From: Hyphomicrobiales bacterium
GTDB lineage: Bacteria > Pseudomonadota > Alphaproteobacteria > Rhizobiales > Rhizobiaceae
Reading direction: 5' to 3'
NCBI GenBank assembly: GCA_900471515.1
Contig: UCFC01000013.1
Coordinates: forward strand, 124,001 to 188,000
DNA: 64,000 bases
Part shown: positions 37,010 through 49,164 of the stretch, one piece after another
Layout: every line of letters starts with the position of its first letter
Numbering within the stretch: the stretch's first letter is position 1
Notes under the pieces: generated by a model
What the model was told of the DNA's origin: nothing
Databases searched by the model: none
The model's input: only the letters and a program-made list of their open reading frames with translations
Program-made: the position numbers and the translations under genes

Positions 37010-39436
37010 ATGACGGGGTTGGAGACAAGACAGCGGGAGGTGAAATCCATCGATGAAAAGATGGATTTTATTGGCGTTGCCCCACGCGCCATTGTGACGC
37101 AACCGGTCCGGACGCAAGCCGCGACACCCTTTCCATGGCGACTGGCGGCCGTTGCGAAACGGTACGCCTCCTCGTCCATGCGTATGGCGGCCGAGGAGGC
37201 CGGTCACGGCCGCCTCATCCTCTTCTCGCCGGTCTGCCTGGGGGCGGGTGCCGCCATCTGGTTTCTGACAGGCTCGGACTTTCCGGCCGTCTCGCTCGGT
37301 CTCTGCCTGCTTGTTCTCCTTGTCGCCGTCACGGTCTGCGGCCATGGCCGGACGAAATTGCGGGCGACACTGCTTGGCCTGCTTCTCTTTGCCGGCGGCA
37401 TGTTTTCGGCACAGGTCGAAACCTGGCGGGCAAGGACCCTGATCCTCGATTCAGCCGTCACGACGACCGTGACCGGCCGCATCGAGCGCCGGGAAGGCGA
37501 TGGCGAGGGACGCTGGCGTTATATTCTCAAGGTCAACGGCACAAGCGCACCGGAGATCAGGCGTCCGCCCGAACGCGTCTCCGTGCTGGCGCGTGGCGCG
37601 GCCCGCCCCTTCGAACTCGGCGACATCATCGAGGGCAGGGCGCGGCTGACGCCTCCGGCGGGGCCGGCGCTCCCCCATCTCAACGATTTCGCCTTCAGCG
37701 CCTATTTCGACCGCATTGGCGCCAACGGCTTCTTCTATGGGGCGCCGCAAAAGGTGGCGGAACAGTCGGAGCAGGCAGGCTCGCTCGATGAGGCCGTCCT
37801 GGAGTGGCTCTATCGCCTGAGAAGCGGCATCGGCGATCGGATCCGCTCCACCCTGCCCGGCGACACCGGGGCCTTTGCCGCCTCCCTTGTCACCGACGAG
37901 AGACGCGCGATCTCGGATGAAACGACGGAAGCGCTACGGCAATCCGGCCTAGCCCACATTATCGCCATCTCCGGCCTCAATATGGCGCTCTCCGCCGGCA
38001 TCTTCTTCGTCGGCCTGCGTGTCGTCCTCAGCCTGTTTCCCGGCATTGCCCAGGCGTGGCCGATCAAGAAGATCGCGGCCGCCGGCGCGCTCGCTGCGGT
38101 AACCGCCTACTATCTGATCTCGGGTTTTGCCGTCTCCGCCGAACGCGCCTTCATCATGATGGCGATCATGCTGGTCGCCGTCTTCTTCGACCGGCCATCG
38201 ATCAGCCTTAGAAACGTGGCGCTGTCGGCTCTCGTGATCCTCGCTGTCTCGCCATCGGAAGTGCTGGGGCCAAGCTTCCAGATGTCCTTTGCCGCCACGC
38301 TCGCACTTGTCGCCGGCTACGATCTCTGGAAGCGGCGGCCGATGCGGGAGAATGCTCTTGCCAGGTTGCCGATCATGAAGCCGATCTCCATGGTCGGCAG
38401 CTTCTTCGGCGGCGTTTTCCTGACGTCGCTGATCGGCGGTTTCTCGACGGCACTGTTTTCGATCGAGCATTTCCACCGCCTGACGGCCTATGGCCTGCCG
38501 GCAAATCTTGCGGCCATGCCGGTCATTTCCTTCATCGTCATGCCGGCGGGCATGCTGGCAATGCTGCTGATGCCCTTCGGCCTGGACGGCTGGCTGTGGC
38601 AGGTGGCAGGCTTCGGGCTCGATCTGGTGATCACGATCGCCAAGGCGATCGCGGGGTGGGGCGGCAATATAGATATCGGCCGCTTGCCCGGCTGGTATTT
38701 CCCGACAACCGTCTTCGGCTTTCTGCTGCTGACGCTGCTCAGAACGGGGCTGCGGCACATGGGAACGGCAATTGTCGCGGTCTCCACGCTTGCTGTGGCC
38801 GTTCTCCCGTCCGGTGCGGCGCCCGATATCGCCATCTCAGAGGATGGCGGGCTTGTTGCCATAGTCGATGGAGAGGCGATGGCTTCAAACCGCGAGAAGC
38901 CGCCCGCCTTCATCTTCGAACAATGGCAGCGGGCGCTTGCCCTCGAAGAGCACCGCAAGCCGGTAATGCTCCAAGCCGCCAAGGCGCCCGCCGCGCCTGA
39001 CGGCAAACGGTTGCAGCTTTCGCCGGATCAGCAGGATGAAGCCAGAGAGGCGATGCGACAGGCAGCCGACACCGGCCCTCCCTCGCGTTTCTCCTGCCTG
39101 AAGGGCGCCTGGTGCAGCGTCGCGCTCGCCAACGGAAAGAGGCTGACCGTCATCGACAATGCCGCCTATCTCGGGCCGGCCTGCGATACGGCCGATATTG
39201 TCGTGACCCCCGTCCGGCTGCGCTTCGACCGCTGCCGTTCCGGCGCGCTGCTCTTTACCGGCGAAACGTTGCGCAGGACAGGGTCCGTCGAACTTCGGTT
39301 CACCGCCGACGGAGTCGAGGCCACCACCGCATTCGACACGTTGCAGCGCCCCTGGATGCGTCACCGCGCCTATGACTGGCGAAGCAATACATTCGCGGAC
39401 GCCGACCTGTCACCGGTCAGTGATAGCGGCGAATGA
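37010..39436 (+). CDS. comEC: ComEC/Rec2 family DNA uptake protein
   Basis: A polytopic inner membrane protein of about 808 residues. It has an N-terminal DUF4131/OB-like region after two or three helices, then the competence domain, whose signature [15 protein letters not shown] is clear, with about ten helices. The C-terminal part lacks the HxHxDH motif of the beta-lactamase-like nuclease domain found in Bacillus ComEC, as is common in alphaproteobacteria. The start is uncertain: ATG 37010, GTG 37040 and ATG 37061 are all open. Its last 20 bases overlap the end of convergent lexA. Confidence 0.88.
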   Translation: MTGLETRQREVKSIDEKMDFIGVAPRAIVTQPVRTQAATPFPWRLAAVAKRYASSSMRMAAEEAGHGRLILFSPVCLGAGAAIWFLTGSDFPAVSLGLCLLVLLVAVTVCGHGRTKLRATLLGLLLFAGGMFSAQVETWRARTLILDSAVTTTVTGRIERREGDGEGRWRYILKVNGTSAPEIRRPPERVSVLARGAARPFELGDIIEGRARLTPPAGPALPHLNDFAFSAYFDRIGANGFFYGAPQKVAEQSEQAGSLDEAVLEWLYRLRSGIGDRIRSTLPGDTGAFAASLVTDERRAISDETTEALRQSGLAHIIAISGLNMALSAGIFFVGLRVVLSLFPGIAQAWPIKKIAAAGALAAVTAYYLISGFAVSAERAFIMMAIMLVAVFFDRPSISLRNVALSALVILAVSPSEVLGPSFQMSFAATLALVAGYDLWKRRPMRENALARLPIMKPISMVGSFFGGVFLTSLIGGFSTALFSIEHFHRLTAYGLPANLAAMPVISFIVMPAGMLAMLLMPFGLDGWLWQVAGFGLDLVITIAKAIAGWGGNIDIGRLPGWYFPTTVFGFLLLTLLRTGLRHMGTAIVAVSTLAVAVLPSGAAPDIAISEDGGLVAIVDGEAMASNREKPPAFIFEQWQRALALEEHRKPVMLQAAKAPAAPDGKRLQLSPDQQDEAREAMRQAADTGPPSRFSCLKGAWCSVALANGKRLTVIDNAAYLGPACDTADIVVTPVRLRFDRCRSGALLFTGETLRRTGSVELRFTADGVEATTAFDTLQRPWMRHRAYDWRSNTFADADLSPVSDSGE

Positions 39437-40142
39437 GGCCGACGAGCTTGCCCTGAACCTTGACGCGATCCGGCGGGAAAATGCGGGTCTCGTAAGCGGG
39501 GTTTGCAGCCTCGAGCGCAATCGATGCGCCCTTGCGGCGGAAGCGCTTGAGCGTCGCTTCCTCGTCATCGACGAGTGCAACGACGATATCGCCGGGATTG
39601 GCCGTGCTGCCATTGCGGATGATGACCGTGTCGCCATCGAAAATGCCGGCTTCGATCATCGAATCGCCGCGAACTTCCAGCGCATAATGTTCGCCGGAGC
39701 CAAGCATATCGGTCGGAACCGTGATGTCATGCGTATTGTTCTGGATCGCCGAGATCGGTACGCCGGCGGCGATGCGTCCCATGACGGGAACGGAGACCGA
39801 ATTGCCGTTGTCGGCGGCAGGTGCCGGCTTGGCCGAGGCGGGAGGCGCCACAGGCTGCGGCTTGCCGAGACTGCCCTCGATGACGCTCGGCGAAAAGCCG
39901 CGCCGGGGTTGCAGGCTCGGGCTGTAGGCTTCCGGCAGTTTGATGACTTCGAGCGCCCGCGCCCGGTTCGGAAGCCGGCGAATGAAGCCGCGTTCCTCGA
40001 GTGCCGTGATCAGCCGGTGAATGCCGGATTTCGAGGCCAGATCCAGGGCGTCCTTCATCTCGTCGAAAGACGGCGGAACGCCTGACTCCTTCATCCTTTC
40101 GTGAATGAAAAGAAGGAGTTCCTGTTGTTTGCGCGTGAGCAT
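39417..40142 (-). CDS. lexA: LexA repressor
   Basis: A 241-residue SOS repressor. The winged helix-turn-helix N-terminus ([21 protein letters not shown]) is followed by a proline-alanine linker and the S24 autoprotease domain. The cleavage site is A126-G127 in GRIAAGVP, nucleophile Ser161 in RGDSMIEAG and general base Lys199 in EEATLKRF. A long frame starts 22 codons earlier, but it would read through the operator; the ATG at 40142 gives the known family start. Its promoter contains a LexA box, so it is autoregulated. It overlaps comEC tail to tail. Confidence 0.96.
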   Translation of the reverse strand: MLTRKQQELLLFIHERMKESGVPPSFDEMKDALDLASKSGIHRLITALEERGFIRRLPNRARALEVIKLPEAYSPSLQPRRGFSPSVIEGSLGKPQPVAPPASAKPAPAADNGNSVSVPVMGRIAAGVPISAIQNNTHDITVPTDMLGSGEHYALEVRGDSMIEAGIFDGDTVIIRNGSTANPGDIVVALVDDEEATLKRFRRKGASIALEAANPAYETRIFPPDRVKVQGKLVGLIRRYH

Positions 40143-40181
40143 GGCGTGTAACCCCAGTCTTGAAACAAATCCAGAACGGAC

Positions 40182-40209
40182 ACTATATGTTCCATATGTG
40201 TTCCGCAAG
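40182..40209 (-). promoter_or_regulatory. lexA promoter with SOS box
   Basis: On the minus strand a -35 CTTGCG (40204-40209) and -10 TATAGT (40182-40187) are 16 bases apart. Between them lies GTTC-CATATGT-GTTC (plus strand 40189-40203), an exact match to the alphaproteobacterial LexA site GTTC-N7-GTTC, so LexA would block its own promoter. Confidence 0.88.
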
Positions 40210-40339
40210 TGGCTAAATTTTCGTAAAACTTCTGTTCATTCTGTCGAGAATTTTATTTTTCGCGGCCCTTGCGCCTTCGCACCCTTGCCTCGCAGCGCCT
40301 GCTGAAGCACATCTCCTTGTCATTGCTGGAGGGAACCCG

Positions 40340-41227
40340 ATGCGCAAAGACAGGCTTCCGATCGATCATCTCGTCTTGCCGGTGACGGATATCGACCTTG
40401 CCCGCGAAAGGCTGGGCAAGCTGGGTTTCACGGTCGCGCCTGATGCCCGCCATCCCTTCGGCACGGAAAATGCCTGCGTGTTCTTTGCCGACAAAACCTA
40501 TCTCGAGCCTTTGGGCGTCGCGAGCGTTGCGGAGAGCGAGCAGGCGGCGCGTCGCGGCAACGTCTTTGCCGCCCGTGACCAGGCATTCCGCTTCCGTTGC
40601 GGCGACGAGGGCCTTTCCGCGATTGCCTTCGCCACCGGCGATGCAAGGCGAGAACATGCCCGATTCGTCGAGGCCGGCATCAGCGCCGGTTCCCTGCTGC
40701 AGTTCGAGCGTCCGGTGAAAATGCCGGGTGGCGCAGAAAGTGTTGCCGGCTTCCGGCTCGCCTTCGCCGCCGATCTCCGGGCGCCGGATTTCCTCCTCTT
40801 TGCCGTCGAGCGCGTGAACCCGTTGCCCGCCGATCGCGCCGTATTGGAAACGCATGCCAATGGTGTCACGGGTATTGCCGAAATTGCCCTGGCTGCGCCG
40901 GAGCCGAAGGCCTTCGGTGTTTTCGTCCGATCGGTCGCAAGGGTCGTGTCAGCTGATGACACGGGCTTCGGGCTGCAGATTGCCACCGCCAATGCGAAGA
41001 TCAGCCTGATGACGCCTGAAGGACTGGAGGCCTATTACGATCTGGTGACGCCCGATACCGATCGCGGCCTGCGTGGACGGGCAATCCTCTTTGCGGTCGG
41101 CGATCTGGCCGTGACAGAAGCGCATTTGGCTGCTAACGGGGTCACATACACACGCAAGGCCAACCGAATTCTGGTGAAGCCGGCGCCCGGGCAGGGCACG
41201 CTCTTCGCCTTCGAGGAAAGATCATGA
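40340..41227 (+). CDS. VOC / glyoxalase-like domain protein
   Basis: A 295-residue protein with a glyoxalase-like (PF13468-type) fold in two halves. The N-terminal half starts [43 protein letters not shown], a typical VOC strand-helix-strand with His10, and a second VOC module covers about residues 170-290. Function is unknown. Its stop overlaps the start of kdsA by four bases (ATGA), so the pair is co-translated. The same pairing upstream of kdsA is, to my knowledge, usual in rhizobia, where pyrG precedes it; here lexA does instead. Confidence 0.85.
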   Translation: MRKDRLPIDHLVLPVTDIDLARERLGKLGFTVAPDARHPFGTENACVFFADKTYLEPLGVASVAESEQAARRGNVFAARDQAFRFRCGDEGLSAIAFATGDARREHARFVEAGISAGSLLQFERPVKMPGGAESVAGFRLAFAADLRAPDFLLFAVERVNPLPADRAVLETHANGVTGIAEIALAAPEPKAFGVFVRSVARVVSADDTGFGLQIATANAKISLMTPEGLEAYYDLVTPDTDRGLRGRAILFAVGDLAVTEAHLAANGVTYTRKANRILVKPAPGQGTLFAFEERS

Positions 41228-42069
41228 GCACCAATACGAACTCCGTGGTGACGGTCGGCGAGGGCGCCGGCAAAGTTACTTTTTCCAATACCGGTCGCCT
41301 GTCGCTGATTGCCGGCGCTTGCGAACTGGAAAGCCGCGACCACGCGTTCATGGTTGCCGGCACCTTGAAGGAACTCTGCGCCAAGCTCGGCATCGGGCTC
41401 GTCTACAAGACGTCCTTCGACAAGGCGAACCGTTCCTCGCTGTCGAGCAAGCGCGGTGTGGGCCTTGAGAAGGGGCTGGAGGTCTTCGCCGACCTGAAAA
41501 AAGAGCTTGGCATTCCGGTTCTGACGGACATCCATACGGAAGAACAATGCGCCGAGGTGGCCAAGGTCGTCGATGTCCTGCAGATACCGGCTTTCCTGTC
41601 CCGCCAGACGGATCTTCTGGTGGCCGCGGCAAGGACCGGCCGCGTCATCAACGTCAAGAAGGGCCAGTTCCTGGCCCCCTGGGACATGAAGAACGTGCTC
41701 GGCAAGCTGAACCAGAGCGGCAATCCAAACGTTCTTCTGTGCGAGCGCGGCGCCTCCTTCGGCTACAACACGCTGGTTTCCGACATGCGCTCGCTGCCGA
41801 TCATGGCGGCAACCGGTGCGCCTGTCATCTTCGATGCTACACATTCTGTCCAGCAGCCCGGCGGGCAGGGGGAAACCTCGGGCGGCGAGCGGCAGTTCGT
41901 CGAGACGCTGGCGCGCGCAGCCGTTGCCGTCGGCGTTGCCGGCGTCTTTATCGAGACCCATCAGGATCCCGACAACGCGCCCTGCGACGGCCCGAACATG
42001 GTCTATCTCAAGGATATGCCGCGGCTTCTGGAAAAGCTGCTCGCTTTGGACGCGGTCGCCAAGGGCTGA
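41224..42069 (+). CDS. kdsA: 3-deoxy-8-phosphooctulonate (Kdo8P) synthase
   Basis: A 281-residue aldolase condensing phosphoenolpyruvate with arabinose-5-phosphate to give Kdo-8-phosphate, precursor of the LPS inner core. Family blocks visible are [40 protein letters not shown] and [11 protein letters not shown]. The enzyme is cytoplasmic. It is coupled to the VOC gene and followed by eno after 141 bases with a strong hairpin between. Confidence 0.95.
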   Translation: MSTNTNSVVTVGEGAGKVTFSNTGRLSLIAGACELESRDHAFMVAGTLKELCAKLGIGLVYKTSFDKANRSSLSSKRGVGLEKGLEVFADLKKELGIPVLTDIHTEEQCAEVAKVVDVLQIPAFLSRQTDLLVAAARTGRVINVKKGQFLAPWDMKNVLGKLNQSGNPNVLLCERGASFGYNTLVSDMRSLPIMAATGAPVIFDATHSVQQPGGQGETSGGERQFVETLARAAVAVGVAGVFIETHQDPDNAPCDGPNMVYLKDMPRLLEKLLALDAVAKG

Positions 42070-42120
42070 CAGTCAAAAGCCTGACATGATCGTGTTATAG
42101 CGACGGTCAGACATGCAGGA

Positions 42121-43485
<1,365 letters not shown>

Positions 43486-43511
43486 TACGATCTTATAATT
43501 CAGGCATTTGG

Positions 43512-43537
43512 AACCCGCGCTCCGGCGCGGGTTTTTT
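43512..43537 (+). terminator. Rho-independent terminator after eno
   Basis: A perfect 9-bp stem AACCCGCGC / GCGCGGGTT with a four-base loop runs into a T tract, 26 bases after the stop. Confidence 0.92.
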
Positions 43538-43630
43538 GTTGGGTCCGTTCGTGAGGGATGCAGAGTCAACGAACGGTTAATCTCTGCGCGCTAGATTGAA
43601 ATGATTGGTAATGCGTCAGAGCATGCGTGT

Positions 43631-43951
43631 ATGTGGACAAAGCATCATAAGAAGAGAAAGACCGGTCGCTTCGTCATTCCGGCCATGACGGTCGCCTTCC
43701 TCTCCTATTTCGGCTATCATTGTATCCATGGTGATTACGGTCTGCGTGCGACGGAGGCGTTCGAGCGCCAGCGGATCGCGCGCGAGAAGGAGCTGGCCGT
43801 GCTGAAGGCCAAGCGCGAGCATCTGGAAGCGCAGGTGGCGCTGCTCAGCGACGGCTCGCTGGACAAGGACATGCTCGACGAAAAAGCGCGGTATCAGCTC
43901 AACATGTCGCGCGCGGACGAGATTGTGATTTTCAACCACTACCGCAATTAA
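43631..43951 (+). CDS. Septum formation initiator (FtsB/DivIC family)
   Basis: A 106-residue bitopic membrane protein of the septum initiator family. A basic N-terminus (HHKKRKTGR) is followed by one helix at about 14-33 and a periplasmic coiled coil (about 40-75, EAFERQRIAREKELAVLKAKREHLEAQ-type heptads), then DMLDEKARYQLNMSRADEIVIF, the family C-terminal motif. It should take part in the FtsQLB divisome complex. The frame opens at 43601; the ATG at 43631 gives the better short cytoplasmic end. Its own leader is AT-rich. Confidence 0.87.
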   Translation: MWTKHHKKRKTGRFVIPAMTVAFLSYFGYHCIHGDYGLRATEAFERQRIAREKELAVLKAKREHLEAQVALLSDGSLDKDMLDEKARYQLNMSRADEIVIFNHYRN

Positions 43952-43978
43952 CCGAATTTAGGTTAATCTAAAATTTCG

Positions 43979-44097
43979 CTTGTTTATCAATAATTTACTG
44001 GCGAATATGAGCCATGCAATTATGGCATTGCTGTGGTCATTTTTCTTCCCTATGGTACGCGCCACCTGAGAACCGATAAACCCATAGGGAGGGTTGA
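43979..44097 (+). promoter_or_regulatory. pdhA promoter region and structured leader
   Basis: A possible promoter is CTTGTT (43979-43984) with GAATAT (44003-44008) at 18-base spacing. Just after it lies the interrupted palindrome GCCAT-N6-ATGGC (44011-44026). In the leader, TCCCTATGG (44047-44055) pairs perfectly with CCATAGGGA (44082-44090), and the right arm contains part of the ribosome site GGAGG (44088-44092), which would be hidden when the hairpin forms. Confidence 0.5.
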
Positions 44098-45144
44098 ATG
44101 GCGTTGCGCAAAACCGCGACCGTTTCCAGCCGCAAAACCAGTGCGAAATCCACAGCCAAGGCATCGAACGGCGGCCCCATCGCCGATTTCGATCGCGACG
44201 AGGAGCTGAAGGCCTATCGCGAAATGCTGCTCATCCGCCGTTTCGAGGAGAAGGCGGGCCAGCTGTACGGTATGGGCTTCATCGGTGGTTTCTGTCACCT
44301 CTACATCGGCCAGGAAGCTGTCGTCGTCGGCATGCAGATGGCGCAGAAGGAAGGCGATCAGGTCATCACCGCCTATCGCGACCACGGTCATATGCTGGCC
44401 ACGGGCATGGAAGCGCGCGGCGTCATGGCCGAGCTGACCGGCCGCCGCAGCGGTTATTCGCGCGGCAAGGGCGGCTCGATGCACATGTTCTCCAAGGAAA
44501 AGCATTTCTACGGCGGTCACGGCATCGTCGGTGCGCAGGTTTCGCTCGGCACCGGTCTTGCCTTCGCCAACCGCTATCGCGGCAATGACTCGGTGGCCGT
44601 TGCCTATTTCGGCGATGGCGCTGCCAACCAGGGCCAGGTCTACGAGAGCTTCAACATGGCTGCTCTCTGGAAGCTGCCGATCGTCTATATCGTCGAAAAC
44701 AACCGCTACGCCATGGGCACCTCGACCGCCCGCGCCACCGCCCAGTCGAACTATTCGCTGCGCGGCTCCGGCTTCGGCATTCCCGGCATGCAGGTCGACG
44801 GCATGGACGTGCGCGCCGTCAAGGCGGCCGCCGACGAGGCGCTTGAACATTGCCGTTCCGGCAAGGGGCCGATCATCCTGGAAATGCTGACCTATCGCTA
44901 TCGCGGCCACTCCATGTCCGACCCGGCGAAGTACCGCACCAAGGAAGAAGTGCAGAAAATGCGCTCCGAGCAGGACCCGATCGAGCAGGTCCGCATGCGC
45001 GTGATGGAAAAGGGCTGGGCGACCGAAGACGATCTCAAGGCGATCGACAAGGAAGTCCGCGATATCGTCGCAGACAGCGCCGATTTCGCCCAGGCCGATC
45101 CGGAGCCGGATGCATCCGAGCTCTACACCGACATTCTGCTCTAA
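44098..45144 (+). CDS. pdhA: Pyruvate dehydrogenase E1 alpha subunit
   Basis: A 348-residue thiamin-diphosphate-dependent subunit of the mitochondrial-type (alpha2beta2) E1, decarboxylating pyruvate and acetylating the lipoyl group. The TPP motif runs from GDG at 172-174 to NN at 201-202, and the phosphorylation-loop-like region YRYRGHSMSDPAKYRTKEE is present. The N-terminus is basic and alanine-serine rich. GGGAGGG lies 5 bases before the ATG and lies partly in a hairpin. pdhB follows after 15 bases. Confidence 0.96.
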   Translation: MALRKTATVSSRKTSAKSTAKASNGGPIADFDRDEELKAYREMLLIRRFEEKAGQLYGMGFIGGFCHLYIGQEAVVVGMQMAQKEGDQVITAYRDHGHMLATGMEARGVMAELTGRRSGYSRGKGGSMHMFSKEKHFYGGHGIVGAQVSLGTGLAFANRYRGNDSVAVAYFGDGAANQGQVYESFNMAALWKLPIVYIVENNRYAMGTSTARATAQSNYSLRGSGFGIPGMQVDGMDVRAVKAAADEALEHCRSGKGPIILEMLTYRYRGHSMSDPAKYRTKEEVQKMRSEQDPIEQVRMRVMEKGWATEDDLKAIDKEVRDIVADSADFAQADPEPDASELYTDILL

Positions 45145-45159
45145 TCGGGGAGGGAACCC

Positions 45160-46536
<1,377 letters not shown>

Positions 46537-46551
46537 GGGGAGGGCCTTTCG

Positions 46552-47904
46552 ATGCCGATCAATATCACGATGCCCGCCCTCTCCCCGACCATGGAAGAAG
46601 GCAATCTGGCCAAGTGGCTGGTCAAGGAAGGCGATAAGGTCAAGTCCGGCGACGTGATCGCCGAGATCGAAACCGACAAGGCGACGATGGAAGTCGAAGC
46701 CGTGGATGAAGGCACGGTTGCCAAGCTCGTCGTTCCGGCCGGTACCGAAGGCGTCAAGGTCAATGCCCTGATCGCCGTTCTTGCCGCCGATGGCGAAGAT
46801 GTGGCCGCCGCCGCAAGCGGCGCCGGCTCTGCCGCTCCGGCTCCGAAGGCTGCTGCTGCTCCGGCCGAGGCACCGAAGGCCGAAGCCGCACCGGCCCCGG
46901 CACCGTCGGCTGCGGCCGCCGCACCCGCGCCGGCTGCCGCTTCCTCGAGCGGCGCTCGCACGTTCTCCTCGCCGCTTGCCCGTCGTCTTGCCAAGGAAGC
47001 CGGGATCGATCTTTCCGCCGTTGCCGGCACCGGTCCGCATGGCCGCGTCGTCAAGAGTGATATCGAAGCGGCTGTTGCCGGCGGTGGCGCCAAGGCCGCT
47101 CCGGCCGCTGCTGCGGCTGCCCCGCAGGCGGCTGCACCGGCTCCGGCCGCTGCCGCTCCGAAGGGCGCTTCGGACGAAGCCGTGCTCAAGCTCTTCGAGC
47201 AGGGCTCCTACGAACTCGTGCCGCATGACGGCATGCGCAAGACGATCGCCCGCCGCCTCGTCGAATCCAAGCAGACCGTTCCGCATTTCTACGTCTCGGT
47301 CGATTGCGAACTCGATGCGCTGATGGCGCTGCGCGCCCAGCTGAACGACGCCGCTCCGCGCAAGGACGGCGCTCCGGCCTACAAGCTTTCGGTCAACGAC
47401 ATGGTCATCAAGGCCATGGCTCTCGCCCTGCGCGATGTTCCGGATGCCAACGTCTCCTGGACCGAAAACGCCATGGTCAAGCACAAGCATGCCGATGTCG
47501 GCGTCGCTGTTTCGATCCCCGGCGGCCTGATCACCCCGATCGTGCGCAAGGCCGAGGAGAAGACGCTTTCCGTCATCTCCAACGAGATGCGCGATCTCGG
47601 CAAGCGTGCGAAGGACCGCAAGCTGAAGCCCGAGGAATATCAGGGCGGCACGACCTCGGTTTCCAACATGGGCATGATGGGCGTGAAGAACTTCGCAGCC
47701 GTCATCAACCCGCCGCATGCGACCATCCTCGCAGTCGGCGCCGGCGAACAGCGCGTCATCGTCAAGAATGGCGAAATGGCGATTGCAACGGTCATGACCG
47801 TCACGCTCTCGACCGACCATCGCTGCGTCGACGGCGCTCTTGGTGCCGAACTGCTGCAGGCATTCAAGGGCTATATCGAAAATCCGATGGGCATGCTGGT
47901 CTAA
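46552..47904 (+). CDS. pdhC: Pyruvate dehydrogenase E2, dihydrolipoyl acetyltransferase
   Basis: A 450-residue E2 core subunit. It has one lipoyl domain (1-80, Lys43), an Ala-Pro linker, the E1/E3-binding domain (about 140-176, [18 protein letters not shown] then [13 protein letters not shown]), a second Ala-rich linker and the catalytic domain (about 215-450). The acetyltransferase motif HRCVDG gives His423 and Asp427. It transfers acetyl from lipoate to CoA and forms the scaffold. It lies 15 bases after pdhB. Confidence 0.96.
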   Translation: MPINITMPALSPTMEEGNLAKWLVKEGDKVKSGDVIAEIETDKATMEVEAVDEGTVAKLVVPAGTEGVKVNALIAVLAADGEDVAAAASGAGSAAPAPKAAAAPAEAPKAEAAPAPAPSAAAAAPAPAAASSSGARTFSSPLARRLAKEAGIDLSAVAGTGPHGRVVKSDIEAAVAGGGAKAAPAAAAAAPQAAAPAPAAAAPKGASDEAVLKLFEQGSYELVPHDGMRKTIARRLVESKQTVPHFYVSVDCELDALMALRAQLNDAAPRKDGAPAYKLSVNDMVIKAMALALRDVPDANVSWTENAMVKHKHADVGVAVSIPGGLITPIVRKAEEKTLSVISNEMRDLGKRAKDRKLKPEEYQGGTTSVSNMGMMGVKNFAAVINPPHATILAVGAGEQRVIVKNGEMAIATVMTVTLSTDHRCVDGALGAELLQAFKGYIENPMGMLV

Positions 47905-47925
47905 GTAGGACGCGGGAGGGCGGAC

Positions 47926-48567
47926 ATGACGAAGACTGTTCTTTGCTATGGTGACTCGCTGACCTGGGGCTATGACGCCGATACGATCGGCCGTCATGCC
48001 TACGAGACCCGCTGGCCGAGCGTGCTTCAGGCAACGCTCGGAAGCGAGGCTCGCGTCATCGCGGAAGGCCTGAACGGCCGCACCACCGCCTTCGACGACC
48101 ATCTTGCCGACTGCGACCGCAACGGCGCACGCATCCTGCCGACCATCCTGCAGACGCATGCGCCGCTCGATCTCGTCATCCTGCTGCTCGGCACCAACGA
48201 CATGAAGCCGGTCGTCGCCGGCTCCGCCTTTGCCGCCTGCCAGGGTATCGGCCGTCTCGTGCGGCTGATCCGCAACCATTCCTGGCCCTTCGAATTCGAC
48301 GGGCCGGAAATCCTGATCGTGGCGCCGCCGGCAATCTGCGAGACGGGCAACGTGCCCTTCGCCGCATCCTTCCCCGGCGGCGTCGAGGAATCGGCAAAGC
48401 TTCCCACGCTCTACCGTGACCTTGCCGACGAACTCGGCTGCGGCTTCTTCGATGGCAATTCCGTCGCCAGGACCACGCCGCTCGACGGCATTCACCTCGA
48501 TGCGGAAAATACGCGTGCGCTCGGTCGGGGCCTTGAGCCCATCGTGCGGATGATGCTGGGCCTTTGA
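47926..48567 (+). CDS. SGNH/GDSL hydrolase
   Basis: A 213-residue cytoplasmic (no signal peptide) SGNH esterase. All four blocks are visible: GDSLTWG with Ser11, G48/N50 in EGLNGRTT, N91 in LLGTNDMK, and DGIHL with Asp187 and His190. This arylesterase-like subgroup acts on small esters. It lies 21 bases after pdhC with GGAGGG before the ATG, so it is expressed with the pyruvate dehydrogenase genes. No link between its substrate and the complex is known to me. Confidence 0.9.
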   Translation: MTKTVLCYGDSLTWGYDADTIGRHAYETRWPSVLQATLGSEARVIAEGLNGRTTAFDDHLADCDRNGARILPTILQTHAPLDLVILLLGTNDMKPVVAGSAFAACQGIGRLVRLIRNHSWPFEFDGPEILIVAPPAICETGNVPFAASFPGGVEESAKLPTLYRDLADELGCGFFDGNSVARTTPLDGIHLDAENTRALGRGLEPIVRMMLGL

Positions 48568-48569
48568 CG

Positions 48570-49148
48570 GTGACTGCCTTTCTCGCTCTCCGGCGGGCCT
48601 CCCGCCGGGATGCCTCGGAACTGGCGATCCTGGCTGACATTGCCTCGCACGGCTTTGCCTCATGGCTCTGGTTTGCCGATGTCGCAAGCGGCATGAGCGA
48701 CACGCCGCTGGAGCGGGGCCGGCTGAAGATGAGCGACGAGGCGCTGGGCGGCTGGAAGAATGCCGTCATTGCCGAGGCCTATGACGAGATCGCCGGAATG
48801 GCGATCGGTTATGAAGTGGATGAAGGCATACGCGATCTCGAAGCGCGGCATCCGGCCATAGAGCCGATGCTGGCCATGCAGAGATCGGTGATCGGACACT
48901 GGTTCATTGGCAGCCTTGCGGTCTATCGCCATATGCGCGGGATCGGCATCGGCAGGAGGCTGCTGGAAGACCAGATCGAAAGGGCCGCCGGGCGACCGGT
49001 CAGCCTGATCACGTCGGACAGCAACGAAGCGGCTCTGTCGCTTTACAAGAGAAACGGATTTTCGGAAGCGGCGCGCATGGATGCCGTGCCGCTCTTCGAC
49101 AACAGCAAGAAGCACGCATGGGTTCTGATGACCCGCGCGGGAGCGTAA
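48570..49148 (+). CDS. GNAT family N-acetyltransferase
   Basis: A 192-residue acetyl-CoA-dependent acetyltransferase. The CoA-binding motif A appears as IGSLAVYRHMRGIGIGRRLLEDQIE (R/Q-x-x-G-x-G/A type: RGIGIG), and motif B as SDSNEAALSLYKRNGF with the usual late Tyr. The substrate is unknown. A TTG at 48564 overlaps the SGNH stop and would add two residues; I used the GTG at 48570. It lies between the SGNH gene and lpdA, 16 bases before the latter. Confidence 0.88.
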   Translation: MTAFLALRRASRRDASELAILADIASHGFASWLWFADVASGMSDTPLERGRLKMSDEALGGWKNAVIAEAYDEIAGMAIGYEVDEGIRDLEARHPAIEPMLAMQRSVIGHWFIGSLAVYRHMRGIGIGRRLLEDQIERAAGRPVSLITSDSNEAALSLYKRNGFSEAARMDAVPLFDNSKKHAWVLMTRAGA

Positions 49149-49164
49149 CAAAGGCAGGAAAGCA

